Source: Mermis nigrescens (lineage: Eukaryota > Nematoda > Enoplea > Mermithida > Mermithidae). Taken from it: a DNA stretch of 64,000 nucleotides. This document shows positions 44,501-59,700 of this stretch, piece by piece. The notes below the pieces were generated by a model, which was given only the letters and a program-made list of their open reading frames with translations, was not told the DNA's origin and searched no databases. Positions within the stretch are counted from its first letter, which is position 1; every line of letters begins with the position of its first letter. Made by a program: the position numbers and the translations under genes. The DNA is taken from contig JAVLUZ010000150.1 of NCBI GenBank assembly GCA_036768485.1, positions 682,001-746,000 of the forward strand, given 5' to 3'.

Positions 44501-47500
44501 GAGGTGACCACATATGGGCAGAACCTAGAGTCTGAGAGTCTGGGTGGTGTGCAAACCCGGCAAAAATCCCAAAGACGTGCCAAAAATTCAATTCTGTGAT
44601 CTATGTATCAATTTTTATGAAGTCTGCCGGATTCGTGGATCTAGAAGACCCCAACCTCCTTCCCGCACATTCACGGGTAGACTTCACCCTTTCACATGCA
44701 AGATATTTGCCTAATTAGAATTTTCCTTGCCCCCAAAACATCGTAGAACTATTCTTTTTATGTAACTTCTGTATTTCTTAAATTTAATTATAAATTGTAC
44801 CTTATAAATATTAATCAACATTCTTGACTTTTACGGAGAAATTAAAAAATATGAAAATGTAAAAAAATTCAAAAATTGACCTAATCAAACAATAGACTTA
44901 GGTAATCATGTAAAAAATGATACAAAAATAAAATGATAAAAATGCTTGATATACACTTCGCACCGTTTGATGTGTACATACATAGGTGGACAGCACCCAA
45001 ATTCTGAGGGGGGGTACAAGATTTTTCAAAGGTCAAGAAATGGTCTTAAAAATGGTGGTATGGCGAAAAAATACCATTTTTCAGCGTTTCTCATCGAGCA
45101 CTATCCATTGGCATCAAAAAATTGCGAAAAAAAACAAAGAAACTTCAAAAATTGAAAAAACTGTGGAAGAAAACTTTCTGGGGCGGGTATTTTGGTTTCT
45201 GGGGGCTATTCGGCCTTCTGGGGGGTGTGCATACCCCAAAACCTATCCCCACGCCCACGTGTGCTTACACAGTCAGATCACTTATTTGCGAATAGTTGTA
45301 TGATTGCATAAATAACAGCATGATCGGTCTAAGGGGTCAGTTAGTAAGATCTTTGGACTAAAATGATCTCAAAAACCGGTATAAATAATAAAGTAGCGTA
45401 AAAACTATGTTAATCCAGCAGTTTCTGGTCAATTTCAAGCACAACATATGTATGCATGGCCGTATTTAAGGGGGAGAGGGACGGGGTGGGGGCCGCCCCT
45501 CTGGCCGAAAAAATTGTTTGAATAATAAGATAATGCAGGAAATATGGAAAAATCGCATGTATTTGTCGCATAATCTTCAAATTTTGCCGAATGTGAAGTA
45601 TTTTCCATAATTTTGGCCCAAGCGCGACCGAAAAATGACACTTTTTCATAGCCTTTCGAGTGAGAAAAGAATTTCTATCGAAAAAGTTAGAATTTTATTA
45701 TATCAATGGATAGAGCATAGCCGAGAAACGTCGGAAAATGCAGTTTTTGCGAGCTAGTCCGGCGAATTTCCCGAGATATAGACCAATTTATGTTGGGTCC
45801 GCCCCCCATTGGCCACATCCTGGAAACGGGCCTGTATGTATGTACATAAAATAGAATTTCAAGGCATAAACAAAGAGAATGAGCTAAAATCATTTTCATT
45901 TTTGATTGCTGCAAGTCATGCATTATGAAAATGGTCATTTTAGACAAAATGCTTTACGATCAGTGGCGCATCTAGGATTTTTCTAAGGGGGGGCGGTATC
46001 CCAACTTTTCCAAAAACAGTCAAAAATAGGTCCAAAAATTTGCCCTTAACGCGCGAAATAGCGTTTTTTCGGTGTTTTACATTGTATACTTTAACATAAA
46101 ATCACTTTTGACGCAATATTTTTCTAAAAATCTTAAAATTTTAGACAATGTTGTCCAAAAAATCAACAAATTTCTTTGACTTTAACAAAAATCTGGCGCG
46201 AAGCGCCAGAAAATTTGTGAAATTAAGGCGGATAGACGTCTAGGAGCATGATTTACCGCTTGATTTCCTGTATTTGTAGCATTTGATGCGAAACATCGAA
46301 ATTTTTAATTGAAAATAGAAGAAACCTATGCAACAATAGCTGTTTCTGCTGTTAAAATTGTTTTGAAACCTACATGAACAGAAAATGGCTTCCGGGTCGC
46401 CAAGAAAGTAAATAAATGTCATTAATAGGTATCATCTGGCGCGTAGCGCAGGAAAAATTTGAGAAATTATGGTCACTGACGGCCAAAAATCATTGCAAAT
46501 TGCATATCCATTCTTTATCTCGCCAAATATTTTTGGCCAATGAGGGAGCAGCCGCCCCCGCTCCCTTAAATCCGCCCCTGTTTACGATCGAATAAAGTTT
46601 CGTTAAATACTTAAGATTCCGAATAAATTATCCACTTTAGACTGTAAACCTAACTTTTCGCGCTGTAAAGCCTGATTTATACTTTCACGCGAACCGCGTC
46701 GCAAAGGTGTTTTGCGGCCACAGTATTCCCTAAAATCAGTCGATCCTGCGCAAATAACTGCGGCAAAATCCGCTTGCCGCGCCGCGCCATGCATTTATGC
46801 GCAATGTGTTCATACTTCCTGCGAACTGCCGCTTCATTGCTATTGAAAAAAATTCGAGCACTGACACCTCAATAGCATTCGCAAGGGCAATCGGCTTTTT
46901 GACTTTTGCGGCGCGGCGAAAAAATGTATAAAAATGCTAAAAATATCAATTTTGGCTACTTGCGGCGCGGCAAAAGTATAAATTGAAAAGCGGCAGAAAA
47001 ATCCCATTTCACGAAACCTTGTGCATGGAAATCAATTTTCGGCATTTAAGCGATCAGCTACAAAAGTGGTTTCTAAGCAGCTTACTGTAATTCAATTTTG
47101 CGTAGTAAAATGTCATACGCTTATCATTTCCTGTGAACAGTATCATGATTACTGCTTTAGTTCAAACCGCTTTTGTAATTGATTTACACCGACTCGGGAA
47201 TTGTGATCCATGCGCAAGGGTTCGTGAAACAGACTGTAGACTTTTGCGAATCAGTCCGCGGTGCGGCGACCGTATAAATTGAATTGCGACGGCGAATAAT
47301 TATTTCGGCTGCCGCGCCGCAGTTCGAAGTATAAATGGGTTTGTGAGAAATTTCTGCGGCGCAGGCACTTATCTCTGGGGAATGGGGATTCGGACCCCCA
47401 AAATTAAGAAAAATCGGAAAAATATGACTTTTTAAACGTTGTGTTGTACTATATTTTTAGGCCTTTTTGGGCGTAGTCCCCCAAAAATTGGTGTTGGTCC

Positions 47501-50500
47501 CCCAAAATAGGACGGCCGCTACGTGCCTGCTGCGGCGGCCGTTGCGGCTATTCCTCGCCGCTTCGCTCACCGCGTGAAGTATGAATCAGGCTTAAGAAGG
47601 ATAAGATATACATATACGCATAAGTACATATCGGCATTTAACAATGGAAGAATTAATAATACGATCATCTTAAAAGGTAATCTGCAAAAGTGGTGGGATG
47701 TCAGGATTGAGCAGCCTCTAAATTTTGCAGCTTACCGTTGTTAACGTTTCGAGCTTAGATTGAAGTGCATCGTTTTTCTGATCGTGAGCAGCCAAAGCAG
47801 CCATTTTCTGCAAATCCCGCTCCTCCAACGCCAGTTGCATTTGCTCTTCGCGCTCTTTCAGGATTTTATCGAACTCCATTTCCTAAAAAAGCAACAAACA
47901 CCTGTTCAAACTTTACAACTTGCCTGACAAGCGAATCATTATGCAAGTAAGCGATGTGAGGACAAAACTACCTGTCGGGGGTGAGGGGATATGACCATGC
48001 ATGGGCAGCAAGAAAATACTGGGTCTGGCTCGGTGAACAACCCAAAAATTGCCGGAAATCTTGCAAAAAATTTAATTCTATGGGTCTACAACTGTAATCC
48101 GCGGGGGTTTTCAACTTCTGCGTGAATGCGAACTCTCTTCCCTACGTGGGTATTGCCCAGATCAGCCAGTCAGGTACTTTTTATTGCACTATTCTTTAGG
48201 GTAAAAACAGTAATATTGTCAAAATTTTCCGACGCGGATTTATATTTTAAAGCATTGATCAATTTCTATATTTTTTTTAATGTTAAAAGCAATATAATGT
48301 TGTCAAAATAAACTAAAAATGCTTGAAAAATGCAGTGTTACCACGCAAAAAATTCGTTTGAATAGCAAAAAAATCTTGAAAATTTACCGGTTTGGATTTC
48401 TAGGATTGTACTGCCTCCCTGCCGACCTACCGACATTATACTTAACTACATAAAAAACTTTACCCCACTTTGGGTAAAAACTTACGGTTTAGGCTATTTT
48501 TAAGTGCCTTTTTGTCATTTTGGTCAAAAAAGGGTCATTTACCCCCTCCCTCGTGCCCCTCTAACATAAGAAGTCTTAATTTTTTAAACCAGCGTTAACA
48601 ATCCTAATATATCACAGGTAAATACAGTACGTAGGTCAAGGTAATAATAGATGAACAACCAGAAGTGCACAGCATGGCAAATATGGGGGGTTAGGGGCCT
48701 TTTTCGGTCCCGACAATGGTTGGTTAATACCCGTCAAAAAACATCGTTTTTTGGCGTTTCTTACGATGCTCTATCTTTCTGTAGAATGTAAAAAATTTCG
48801 AGGAAAATCAAAAAAGTGGAACAAATTGAGCAAAATATAGTCAAAACATGAATATATGGCGTGAAGCACTGAGGCACTGAAAATCGACACTTTTGAGCAG
48901 ATAGATAGCTAAAAACGCTTAAAAAGCACCTTCTGTACGGATTTTAAGGATTTTTGGAAACTTTCGAAAATCCACAAATTCTGGGGCGGGTTGAAAACCC
49001 TCAACTCTTCGATACAACATAAAAATTGTTGTATCAAATTCAAACTCTTACACGAAAATTTATCGTTCGAATCGAAATAATTAAACAACTGATCCAAATA
49101 ATGAGATAAACTAAACAGAATAGGATACTGCATTCTCATCGCTTTTAACATTTATTTTCACTTTAGGCAGTTACGAGATGAAAGCACATAATAGCAATCG
49201 GTATAAAACGTTTTGATAGCTTAATTAATTTTGAGTTCGCTATTAGGTGCATCTATGGTTAAACAGCGCAGAAAGCCAGTAATCCCAAACAAGTGTTTAA
49301 CATTATTTTTCTTTTCGTATAGAAGTACATTATGTATGTAGAAGATAATCCATAATTCAAAAATCTCCTGATAGTGCCCAGCTATCGGACCACTTTTAAA
49401 TCTAATAGCCCATCACATATAATAGATTTTTGACCGTTAGATTCTGATCGAAAATTATAAATTTTCTACTTCCACTCAAGAAACAAGTTGGCTACGTTTT
49501 ACAAATAAACAGGCAGATTTTTCAAGCACTTGCATGCATGTTATTAAAGATAGGGGCAGCAGCCAAATTCTGGGTGGTCCAATACGGTAAGATCGCCTAA
49601 AATAGCACTTAAAATTCCATTCTGGAATCAATCGATTTTGGGGGTCCGTCAGATTCTTGGTGGATGGGGGTTGAGACCATATTTAGGCGTGGGAGGGTTT
49701 GCGGGGTATGCATCCCCAGAAGCCAAAATACCCCCATAAACCAAAATACTCCCCCAGAATTCAATTTTTGAAATTTTTTGTTTTTTGTCGCAATTTTTTG
49801 ATGCCAATGGATAGTGCTCGATGAGAAACGTTGAAAAATTGTGTTTTTTCGCCATACCACCATTTTTAAGACCATTTTTTGACCTTTGGAAAAATCTAGC
49901 ACCCCCTCCCCCAGAGCTTTGGTGCCGCCCACCTATGTGTAGTTGAGAACCCGAACCTCCAAAACCCATATGTGGTAATGAACTAATTGCTGCTGAATTG
50001 CATGACGTCGAAATCACACCGAAAAAAATAATGAAACCAACAAGCGACAATCTTTAGTTCTATGCATGCTACAAAAGTAGCTGTTATAAAGTGTTGCACA
50101 TTTCTCTGAGCTTAGCAGCACTTTCATATTCCTGTTTCAGTTTTTCGAATTTCGCTTCGAATTCTGTCGCTTGAGCAAGTAATGAACGTTGAAATTCGTC
50201 TTCGAAATGCTTCCTTTTCTTTTCCTCTTCTTCCTAATTTTATAACGCAGTTAAATAATGGAACACGTATAGATTAATCCTTGGAAAATAATTTAAAAAA
50301 TCAAAGACACCTACATCATACAACTAGATTTTATATGCTTCAAATGTCCCAAATTAGTACATTCTAAGAGGTTCAGGACTGAATTCTCAGAATAAGCGCT
50401 GATCTCTTTAAAATTACCTACAAAAACTGTAGCTAAATTTTCAATTCCTAAAAACGCTGAGGAAGTGAGCTGAGTTTAACTTCAGTTTTATTTTAGGAAA

Positions 50501-53500
50501 CTGTTTATGGTTCTCAAACTCTAGAAAAAATGACCGTAAAATCGTCCTTAAATGTATTCGAATCAGTGTCTTTTTTGTACAAGCTTCGTTTGTACATGTA
50601 AAAAGATGGTCCCAAGAAGTCTTTGTACATTTTGTACACACAAATTTTCGGGTACTATAATATGGTACAGTAGCGATTTTAGTGTGGTAAAAACAGAGTT
50701 GTTCGACTTTTGGTAGTGTATTTTAGCTAATTTCTGGGTCTCAAAGGGCAAAAATCACTAAGAATCGTCTTAAAACGGCGCGAAGCGCTGAAAAATTTGA
50801 CATTTTTCCTTTTGAAATGCAATTTCTGCCAATATAAAGATATGCAGAACACACAATTACTCATTTCGGCGCGAAGCGCCGAAAATTTTTGCGAATTTTA
50901 GACCTTTTTTGCAATTTTAGTCTTCCCAAAAATTTTTGTACATGTACAAAGACGGTCCCGAAAAGTCTTTGTACATCGGGAAAAATCTTTGCTGAGTACA
51001 AAAAAAACACTGTTGCACAAACGTCTTAACGAACAATAGTACAAATAGCTACTAGCTATATCAAACAAAGAGAATACACAAATAGCAATCAACGATGTGA
51101 CAATGGGCGAGAAGAAAAACGGAAATAAATACATGATAGAACATAAAAACACGTAAACTAGCATGATACTCAAAGCGATAAAAAATGTAACATTGTACTA
51201 TTAATTCAATATTTTTGCCCTCCAAAAACTGAGTTCTAAACTAATTTCTTGACGAAAATCCCGGGTTTTTCCCGGGTTTCCCGTATGCCGAAAAAATTCC
51301 CGGGCTTTTCCCGGGTTCCGAATTCCGGGTGAGTGTGGCCACCCTGTAAAGAGAGGGAGGCTTCCATTGAAATATCTTATATCTTTAATCTACGGCACGT
51401 GCTCTGTGTTTTTATTGCTAATTGTCAATTCATAATTCTTCTATGTTGTACACATACATGTAACAGCGGGGATGGGGGATACCCCACCCCAAAGTCGGAC
51501 GTCCACCCATCTCATCAGAGCCAGGAAATTTATTCCCCCACCCGATTTTGGAAAAATCGAATTTTTTGACCAAAAATTGTAGGTCATTTACCCTCTACCC
51601 CCTAAAATGGCCGGGACCCCCCAAAATTTCGAGCCGTTACATGTATGGTTGTACATGTCTGATGTTGACGACCTTTACTGCATTATAAACTCGTGTCATC
51701 CATCAAACGAAATGTACTTAAATAACAATTAAGAGAAAGCGATTGCACTAGAAGCGATATCAAACTGGTATAGCGATAAAATGGCTAAATTTTGATAGAT
51801 ATTTTATTGCTTCCGTGTTATAAGACTTTTTGTGAATCTAGAATCAGCAAAATTATTACCTTGACGATTTGAACGGCAGCTTGTTTTGCGTGAGAAAGTT
51901 GTTGAACAAGTTCGTTTTTCTCCCGCTCGAGCTCTTGCTCATTATCTTGTTTGCGTTTTAATTCGTCTTCCAAACCTTTTAATTTATCTGCATCTGGAAC
52001 AGATCAATAGAACAGGCATATATCTCTAGGGAGGGAGAATGGAGGGGGTTCAGACCACCAAAATTCAGGAAAATCGGAAGATAGGACTTTTTAAACGTTA
52101 TTTTGTGCTATTTTTGGCTTTTTTCGGCTTAGTCCCCCTAAAAATTGGTGTTGGTCCCCCAAAATAAGACGGCCAGCTACGCGCCTGCAATAGAATAAAA
52201 AATGAAAAGATATGGTGCTCAAGATGAAATCAAATCGGAAAAAATCGACGGGAAAACTTGATAATGCAATAAAGGAAAACGAAAATGGGAAAATAAAGTT
52301 GAAATTATAGAAAAACTATAGGTTGCGAAGCGCAGAAGTATTTTGCAAAAAGGTACTTCCACACCTTCAAAATAAGTACTTCGACAGATTTTCGCTCTTA
52401 GAACATATATCGTTTTTGTACTTACAGAATTCTATTTTCATTCAGTATAAAACTTAACTTTCAAAAATTTCGATCAATTTTTTGCTTGGAATTTCAAATT
52501 GAAAATTATGTTTTGTGCATGCATGCATAAAAAACTACAAATTTATCATAAGTCCACCAAATCGTCATGTTTTAGATTTCCCCTTAAATTTTGAGCACGT
52601 CAGTTTAGTACATAACTACATACGCACGAGCAGGGGTGTACGCAGGACTTTTCTATAGAAGGCGGTCCAAAATTTATGACTCAATATTTCCGTATATATT
52701 CGCCGAGGCTCAAAATAAAGTGCATTTTCTGACGTTTCCGAACATGCTCTACTTATTGAGCTCATAAAATTCAGACTTTTCGAAAAAAGTTTAATTTCCT
52801 CGTAATATACTACGAAAAATGACGTTTTTTGGCCGCAATTGGGCCAAAATTATGGAAAATAATCACCTTCCGAAAATTTTGAAATTTTTCGATAAAAAGA
52901 CGTCAATTTCCATCATTTTCCAAGCAATAGCTCACCCTATCCAAAAAATTTTTGGGCTAAGGAGGATAGCCGCCCCCAACCCCCTGCATACACCCATGCA
53001 CACGAGTATGTGTATACATGTATACTGTAGTACAATTAAATGATATGTGGCGTACTCGAAGTTTCCGCAGCTTTCATTAGCAGCCTCAACTGTTCGATCA
53101 ATTGTTCTTTTTTCTCGATTTCACGGTGCATTTCTTGCTTACAATGCGCCAAAGCTAATGCACTTCTTTCAGCCTCTTCGTCCAACTTTAACTTGAAAGA
53201 ATCTTCGCATGTTTTTAGCTTTTGTTTGTATTCATCTAACGTTCTTTCGGTCACAAAGTCGCTCATCCCTTCGGCTGCTCCCTGATCACAATGCTAGTCA
53301 CCATTTCGTACATACCTTCACTTAATAAAATGCAAATTTTTGGGCTGAGGGGGGACAGCCGCCCCCTCGCCCTCTGCGTACACCCATGCACACGAGTATG
53401 TGTATAAATGTATACTGTTGTACAAGCAAATCATATATTAATATAATTAATATATCGATAAAAAAGACGCCAATTTCCATCATTTTCTGAGCATTATCTC

Positions 53501-53756
53501 ATCCTTCCCGAAAAAATTTAAGCTAGATCTACATTTTTAAACAATTACTTCATTGAAAATATCAAAGCAAGTCCTAGCACTTATATCATTTATCCGGAAT
53601 CTTGTGTAAACTCGAAATCAGCGGTAAAATCGATAGGGTCGCTTGGTCATACGTTTTGGGATCAAACCCTTTATGGAGGGAGCAAGTGAGCTTTAGTAAA
53701 CCGTTTAGCTTCAATGACTTAATTATTGTCTTTTTGTCTTTCTAGTTTCTATTATC

Positions 53757-53799
<43 letters not shown>

Positions 53800-56700
53800 A
53801 AAATTATGATAATAATTATTATTTTTTATTTGCTATTTATTTCTAACTATGTTTTATTTATTTTGATTCTCGTTCAAAAGTAGCTAATATTTCTCTCGTA
53901 AAAAAGTCGTAAAGTACATACAAACTCTGTACTAGATATGTTATCGCCTGCCTAGACATTCACCAATGAAATAAACTATACGAACTTGGGCAATAATTTA
54001 CAAAAGTGTATTGTAACATATTACATTATACGTATGTACATAAGATAGTTCATGAGAATTCCTTGCACAAAGATAATGTCCAACCGAGATTCGTCGAAGG
54101 GGAGATGTCTGAGATTAAAAGTAAAAGACTGTTTACTTCCGAGCCTTATGCAGGGTGGACCGAAAAAAGGAGAACGAGATTTTAAACTAAAACTTAGATT
54201 TCAGTGAATAAAAATATGTTCATGTGGTTTCTTACAGTAGCTCAATTATGCCAGTTGAATATCGCAACATTTGATTTGATTTGCTAGCTTCAAGGAAATT
54301 GAAGCGTTGTAAACTAAAACTCGTCATTTTTAACATTTGCCCTCAATAAATGCAGCTATTTTTATTCAATTTCGCTGCCAGGGTAAATGAATATACAACA
54401 CAATTTTTTGGAGATAATATGAAAAGAACTAACTTTAGTTTTCTCGCGTTAATGTACAAAATTTGCTGACTTGCTAAAACAAAACTAGTTATTTTTGCCA
54501 TTTCACGCTGAATAACTACACAGCTAGACTACAACAGCAAACGTAAGTATAAAACTTTGAAAAGGTTATAAATTCGCTGATAAGCAAGCGTCTTACATAC
54601 ATAAAAGATCCATAAGTTTTATTTTTGCTTTGCATCAACAGACTATTATTTATCAATACTGACTGTTTGATGAAACATAACACTGCCACTAGACTTCAGT
54701 TGCAAGGGACGGCTGAATCGCAAGGTTCATACGAAGGACACCCCAGCAGAGGTAAGCGGCACCAAAATTCTGGGGGGGCGTGCAAGATCTTTCAAAGATC
54801 AAAAAATGGCCTTAAAATGGTAATATGGCGAAAAACACAATTTTTCAACGTTTCTCATCGAGCACTATCCATTGGCACCAAAACAATTGCGAAAAAACAA
54901 AAACAAATTTTAAAAATTAAATTCTGGGGGTTATTTTGGTTTGTGGGAGGGGTGCATACCCCAAACCCGCGCCCCCACGCCCAGATGTGCACCCCGGTCC
55001 CCAACATAAAAGAATCGCAAATGATGAAATTTTGTTGAAAAAAGAGCCCTAAAAACTTCCATTCTAAAACAAAGTTATCAGCAAAAAATGATCGATGACC
55101 ACAGGAATCAAGAATATGTAGAATATCATGCTGGATTGAATGACGAGTTTAAGTCTACATCACTTTCTACTTTAGCCAATGACACAAGCCGTGTGCAATG
55201 TTTATATTATTAAAGCCAGATAATTTTTTCCGCTTTTTGCAACAAACCGTAACAATATTCATTCACTGGAAAATATCTGTTAACACAGCGTTGAACTATC
55301 AAACTGATTCATTTCGATATAGTATTCATCGGTTTTCAGAAAAACTAATACCTTAATCCATTATTTGCGACAATTTAGTCTCTGCATCATTTTTTTTGTA
55401 TTCGACAAAGATTTTTTCCAATGTACAAAGACTTTCGGGGGCCGTTTTAGTAAATGTACAAAGATTTTTGGGAAGACAAAAACTGCAAAAATGGTTTGAA
55501 TCCGCATAAATTTCGCGCTTCGCGCCGAAATGAGTAATTGTGCGTTCTATACAAATATCTTTATAATGTCATAAATTGCATCCTTACAGGAAGAATGTCA
55601 AATTTTTTGAGCGCCGTTTTGAGACGATTATCAGTCATTTTTGCCCTCAGATACATAGAAATTAGCTAAAATACACTACTAAAGGTCGAACAAATCTGTT
55701 TTTGCTACACTAAAATCGCTACTGTACCATATTATAGTACCCAAAAATTTGTGTGTACAAAATGTACAAAGTTTAAGGACCATTTTTGTACACATACAAA
55801 CGGACCTTGTAGAAAAAACAATGCTCTGCATTAGTTTATTTTTTCTTAACTGTGCACAAGCATTCACGAAGTGAGAAAACTATTGATTAAATAAGCAGAT
55901 CAACGGTCAATCTATACCTGAACTTCTAAACGCCATATTTTCGCCGATACATATAACATACTTAGTGGTTGTTTTTTATTCTTATTCAGCAGAATAATTT
56001 CAAAAAATGAGCACAAAGGAGCTAACTGATTCGAGATTTAGTCTCTACAGATATAAGAAAAAATGAGAGCAAGGGAGCTGATTGAATAAAGCTTCAACCT
56101 ACCTGATCATGTTCCATTTCCTTGATCCTAACGCTCAATCGCTCATTCTCTGTCGTGAGCTGCGCAGTTTTGTCTTTGTAGCTTTTTATACTCTCTTTAC
56201 AACGCTGCAGTAATTCCTCTAATTTCTTGATCTAAAAACAAGGACACTATGTATATTGTATTTTAAGAAAGTGCATGATAATGGATTTTCAGCACTCAAG
56301 TTGGTGCTCAAAAAAGCTTTTAGGCAACCTACTGTAAAAGAACTTCATGGTAAAACTTCATACGCCTTATGCATCGATTACTAAGCACAAAATCATGATT
56401 GCTGCTTTAGTTAAAGTCCCTTATATGATTGATTTTGAAATGATGCAAATCAATCATAAAATGAAAATAAAATTATAAGATAAAAATAAAATCATAAAAT
56501 AAAATAAATAAAATTAAAATAAATATAAATAAAAATAAAATTATGAATCATGCACTATGTTCCGTTGAACAGACTGTATATCTTTGATAACTCACATTGA
56601 CTACAGCAAACTATAATAAAAAAAGCAACTCATTTAAATAGAACTCGCAAACCTTGCAAATGAAAGAGAAATAATGAAACGAGGCAGCAATCACTCAATG

Positions 56701-59700
56701 ACGAATGATTTCGCGCATAAAAAGGTTTAATCAAAAGGAAATGCTTTTCTTTTAAAACAAGCTGAAAAAACTTTATAATTGAGCATATATGTAACAAATA
56801 ACCCAAACATGAGCCCAGAAAATCAAATGGACCTATTAACACTATTGAACAGGCATACGTACGACTCACGAGCGTGAATGGCTTCTGAGGGGTCCGATGA
56901 GACAAAACTGCCAAAACAGCACCGAAAATTCAATTCTGGGGTCTTTCAATTTTCGGGGGTTGGCCGGATTCTCTGAGGGTGCCGCAAGAAAATCCTAGGG
57001 GTTGAAATCGCCAAAATTGCCAAAAATCACCACAAATGTTACTAAAAATAGAATTCTGGGGGTCTACAGTCAGCTGTGCAGGCACGTCGCTGTGGGCGGA
57101 ATGGGGGTTCCGGACCCCCCCCCAAAATTCAGAAAAAAACGGAAAAATGGGTTTTTTCACACGTTATTTTGTGCTATTTCTGGCTTAGACTCCCCAAAAT
57201 TAGTGTTGGTCCCCCCAAAATAGGAGGACCAGCTACGTGCCTGCATCTGCGAGGGGTTTTTCAACTTCTGCGAGGCATGTCCCCAGACCCCCCACGCCCA
57301 TGTGTGGTCCAGACCCCCATGCCCCAATGTGCTCACGATTATATAAATTCTACAATACAGTTTAATGCTATAGTTCCTGACGAAATGTAGAAATTATTAT
57401 ACTCGTTCAATTATGTATATTGGACAAAGCTGAAAAATACCGTACTTTTTCTTTTTCAGTCGATAAGTTCACTAAGGCGGGAGGCAGCGAAATATTATGC
57501 TCTTTCAAAACGTCTTCATCTATGGACTTTCCTTCCATCATCAATTCGAACTGAAGGTAGAAAGACAGATGTCATGAGCAGTCGTAATGAAACAGTTTTG
57601 CCTCTATTGTAATAAAACCAGCAAATCACGTCACGAAAAAATAAAAAAATTCAAAACAAAAACATTTAAAATAGTCAAAATTCAGATATAGGTCAGGATG
57701 TGACGATTCTAATTAACAGCAAATTTGTAAAAAATAAGAATCATCATAAAAATAAATCACTCGCCTGATATGGTGTAGGTACGCATGTTAAGGCCTGTGT
57801 AGTCGCAGCCCGTATTCCAAACTACGCCCAAGAAAAAAGCAGACCCAAGGTGAATTAGTTAAATCAAGAAACTTCATTAGGATAGCTGGCAAAAACCACA
57901 TACTTTACTTTTTTTTATGCTCTATATCCGATAAGATCATAAAATTGGAATTGTTAATAAAAGAAATTCTCTCTCGCGGCTAAGAAAAAATTTAAGAAAT
58001 TTCAAGGCTGGCGTGTAAGAGAGGGATGTAAGTACCATTTTTTCGGCCGCGCTTGAGGCAATATTAAAGAAAATACATCTCAATTTACGCAAAATGTCGA
58101 AAATTTGAAGATTTTCTAATAGACGCAATTTTCCATCTGTTACCTAAATTATCTTTCCTATCAAATTTTTTAATGACCAAGAGGGAAGAGCGTCCCCACC
58201 TCTAAATACGGCACTGTATAGCAAGTACCTGATGCTTAAGGCTCGCTAATGCGCCATCTTGCGCCAGAATTTTCGAACGCAAAGTTTGTTCGAGTTCTCG
58301 TTTGGCTCTATCGCACATCTTTTTCTCTTCCCTTAATTCGTGCATTCTTTTCAGTGCTTTGTCTTGGCTTATGGTCATTACGGACTATGGATGTAAACAA
58401 AAATTATAAATTCGATTAAAAATTTATTAAACTTTAGAGCAATATATATTAAAGCGTTATTAGTCTATTAGTGTGCCGCATTCATATAAAATTTTTGAAG
58501 AATTAAAATTTTTTGTGGAATTCAAAATTTTAAAAAGAATCTTTGCAAAAGGAATATCTTTTAATAAAAATGCAGCAAATTACCCTAAATAAGGCCTGTT
58601 TCAGCATAAGCATACATGATCTTGGGGAGAGGGTTTGGGGGTTTTAACCTCTCCCAAAAAGTTTTCACCCCCCCCGAAATTTTTCATCCCTCGAGATTCG
58701 CGTCCAAAATTTTCCGAAAAATTTTGTTTAATTTGCTCGATTTTTTTTCGAAATGTTTTTGTTTTATGTGTTGTAAAAAAATTGAGCATCATGTGACGCG
58801 TATCCACCATTTTGGGCCCTAAAAAGGCAATTTAAAATCCCACCCTCCCCAATAATTTCCATGCTATGCATATTTGAGCATAAGTAAAATTTTTGGGTAT
58901 CATTCAGAGCTATTTTCGAAAAAAACTGAGCTAACGCTTATTCGTGCTCTTAATTATATTTAGACGGCAGCAAAAGAGAAAAAGAAGAAAATGTGGATTT
59001 CGTCCAAACAACTATATTATCTTCAAGAAAGATAAGCAAGTGCAAACAGAAAATGCATTGCTACGTGGCATGAATGTTCGTCATGCATTATAACCTTTGT
59101 ACTCACGTTTACATAAAATATACTACAATGCCATCATTTGAATGCAATTCAACATTCCATACGCATTTTACGTTTAACATCTTCGATTATTTTATTTTTG
59201 TCTCGAATCGGTCAAAAATGTCAAACAAATATCTACTTTTATAGATATGCCGTGTCCTAGCAACTACTTAATTCAATTTTATTCCATTTTCAGCGAAAAT
59301 TAAAATAAAAAATCACTCGGACGGAGTAAAATTTTTTTAATGATGAACGCTTCAAAAGGATAAATTTAAACAGGAACTAATATCGCAGAATTGGTTCACA
59401 TTGAATTGCCAACTGATATGGACCTTCACGATCTAAAAATGCTCTTGCTAATCAGATTTATTTGGATTGACTTTGACTCGATTTTTTTTTAAAAATTTGC
59501 TAGTACTGACCAGATCAGCTAAAATATGTCCGCAAATTGAGAGGGATTCTCTAAACGTTGAAATACTTAAGAGATTGAAAAAAGTTGATTCAAAGTAAGT
59601 AATTTTTTGAGACAAACCTAAGCGCAATAAATTATTTGTTTAGTATGTATTTCGCAATAAAGTCGGCATGTACAGATGTATGTACATAAATAACAATTGT

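Noticed and set aside
46603..46690. Coil-like peptide LQREKLGLQSKVDNLF on the minus strand, a possible extra golgin exon
   Set aside because: Its apparent acceptor is inside the inverted end of the Harbinger-like MITE, its donor would be phase 1, and the exons on either side already join in phase 0.
53036..53266. ATG at 53266 as start of a separate small gene
   Set aside because: The frame is open upstream to a good acceptor at 53282 and matches the interior of golgin-245.
54625..55038. 137-aa plus-strand frame
   Set aside because: It runs through a CACGCCCACGTGTG-family repeat and has no family motif.
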